Shown: positions 21,490 to 22,011 of the stretch, piece by piece | Layout: the number at the start of each line of letters is the position of its first letter | Position numbering within the stretch: position 1 is the first letter of the stretch | Assembly: GCA_905250885.1 (NCBI GenBank) | Contig: CAJNOQ010002960.1 | Span: forward strand, 1-22,011 | Origin: Didymodactylos carnosus | Lineage: Eukaryota; Rotifera; Eurotatoria; Philodinida; Philodinidae | DNA length: 22,011 nucleotides | Direction: 5' to 3' | Notes under the pieces: model-generated | Database searches by the model: none | What the model was told of the DNA's origin: nothing | Seen by the model: the letters and a program-made list of their open reading frames with translations, nothing else | Program-made: the position numbers and the translations under genes

Positions 21490-21843
21490 ACACATTTACC
21501 ACATAAGCTGGGTTCGTGCTTTTTAAAACCGGACTCAAATGAACCAAAATTCTCCCCAAGTGAGCCGAACTAAATCGATGGTCTTTTTGACTCAAGATGA
21601 AAACAAAAAAGATCCTTTCTCTCCATCAGCTGACGAGGGTTACAAATCGTTTTCAGGTTGGGACTATTTTTGTTAGAAAGATCCTAACGAGTAGTGAAAT
21701 ACCCCAACCTGGTTCATCCCCATAGTGCTTTGTTGCTGAAATACTGAATTTTTAGTCAGTTTTTGCCTATAGAGCTTGAATTTCGGACAAAATCCAACTT
21801 TCAAATTTTGATTGCAAACTTGCCGCACTTGTAGCCCATGGTC
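21490..21843. repeat. Repeat-like sequence with an imperfect hairpin
   Basis: GC content rises and the words differ from the intron-like sequence before it. An imperfect inverted repeat joins caggttggg (21654-21662) to ccccaacctgg (21702-21712), with partial pairing continuing inward. A minus-strand frame, 21673-21918, is open for 81 codons but runs into the terminal palindrome and matches no family I recognise. It is best read as the flank or body of a repeat whose end is the palindrome at 21844-22011. Confidence 0.45.
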
Positions 21844-22011
21844 ATAGTAGTACGACGCAAAAATATTCGATGCTAATGAATTTTCCTGCCTTGAGATATT
21901 GAGACTCGAATATTTCACCAGAACGTAAGGGTGAGGGTCAAATATTCGAGTCTCAATATCTCAAGGCAGGAAAATTCATTAGCATCGAATATTTTTCCGT
22001 CGTACTACTAT
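21844..22011. repeat. Near-perfect palindrome, 72-bp arms, 24-base loop
   Basis: Bases 21844-21915 pair with 21940-22011 with a single mismatch (21858 against 21997). The loop, 21916-21939, contains aagggtgagggtc. The right arm runs to the last base of the window, so the palindrome may be longer than seen. This may be a foldback transposon end, a long hairpin locus or an assembly fold-back at a contig end. Confidence 0.95.

Noticed and set aside
21916-21939. G-rich loop (aagggtgagggtc) as a telomere-like repeat
   Set aside because: It has only two loosely similar GGG words and no tandem array of a telomeric unit.
1-22011. CRISPR array, bacterial operon, rRNA or phage content
   Set aside because: No regularly spaced direct repeats, ribosome binding sites or dense co-oriented ORFs occur. 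The spliced Ig gene shows the DNA is from an animal.

Overview
The window reads as nuclear DNA of a small AT-rich invertebrate. About 70% of bases are A or T, there are many homopolymer and dinucleotide tracts, and there are no bacterial operons, Shine-Dalgarno sites or dense ORFs. The one clear protein-coding gene has very short GT-AG introns (57-70 bp, one of 122 bp) and encodes immunoglobulin domains, so the source is an animal. Compact introns, AT-ending codons and a LINE-type reverse transcriptase tail would suit a bdelloid rotifer, but that is a guess from style; other AT-rich invertebrates with small introns are not excluded.

Layout. Bases 1-105 carry three spaced copies of a 20-bp palindrome. 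Bases 106-950 are unassigned, slightly GC-richer sequence. On the minus strand, about 953-1778 is the 5'-truncated 3' end of a non-LTR retrotransposon, with the last ~176 codons of its reverse transcriptase ORF. Bases ~2340-16700 are a 14-kb AT-rich desert with no recognisable gene, only microsatellites, a GAGTC-rich patch, a compound hairpin at 15000-15085 and two GC-rich TTGCCGCCGCC motifs. Bases ~16700-19350 are a repeat mosaic. It includes a strong inverted repeat (267-bp arms, about 97% identical, 138-bp spacer), a smaller inverted-repeat element at 18223-18672 and two diverged direct repeats. Bases 19473-20576 hold six exons of a Fasciclin II/NCAM-like cell-adhesion protein on the plus strand. 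The last ~1.4 kb returns to AT-rich and repeat sequence and ends inside a near-perfect 72-bp-arm palindrome.

The adhesion gene is incomplete at both ends. Its first visible exon starts at a strong splice acceptor with no in-frame ATG, so the start codon and most of the signal peptide lie upstream. A phase-compatible candidate first exon sits 8.7 kb away at 10732-10753; if real, much of the desert is a first intron. At the 3' end the third Ig domain stops after a 24-nt microexon. The rest must lie beyond the window, in exons I could not recognise, or be lost. Both ends of the supplied sequence are palindromic, which would fit a contig whose assembly broke at hairpins.
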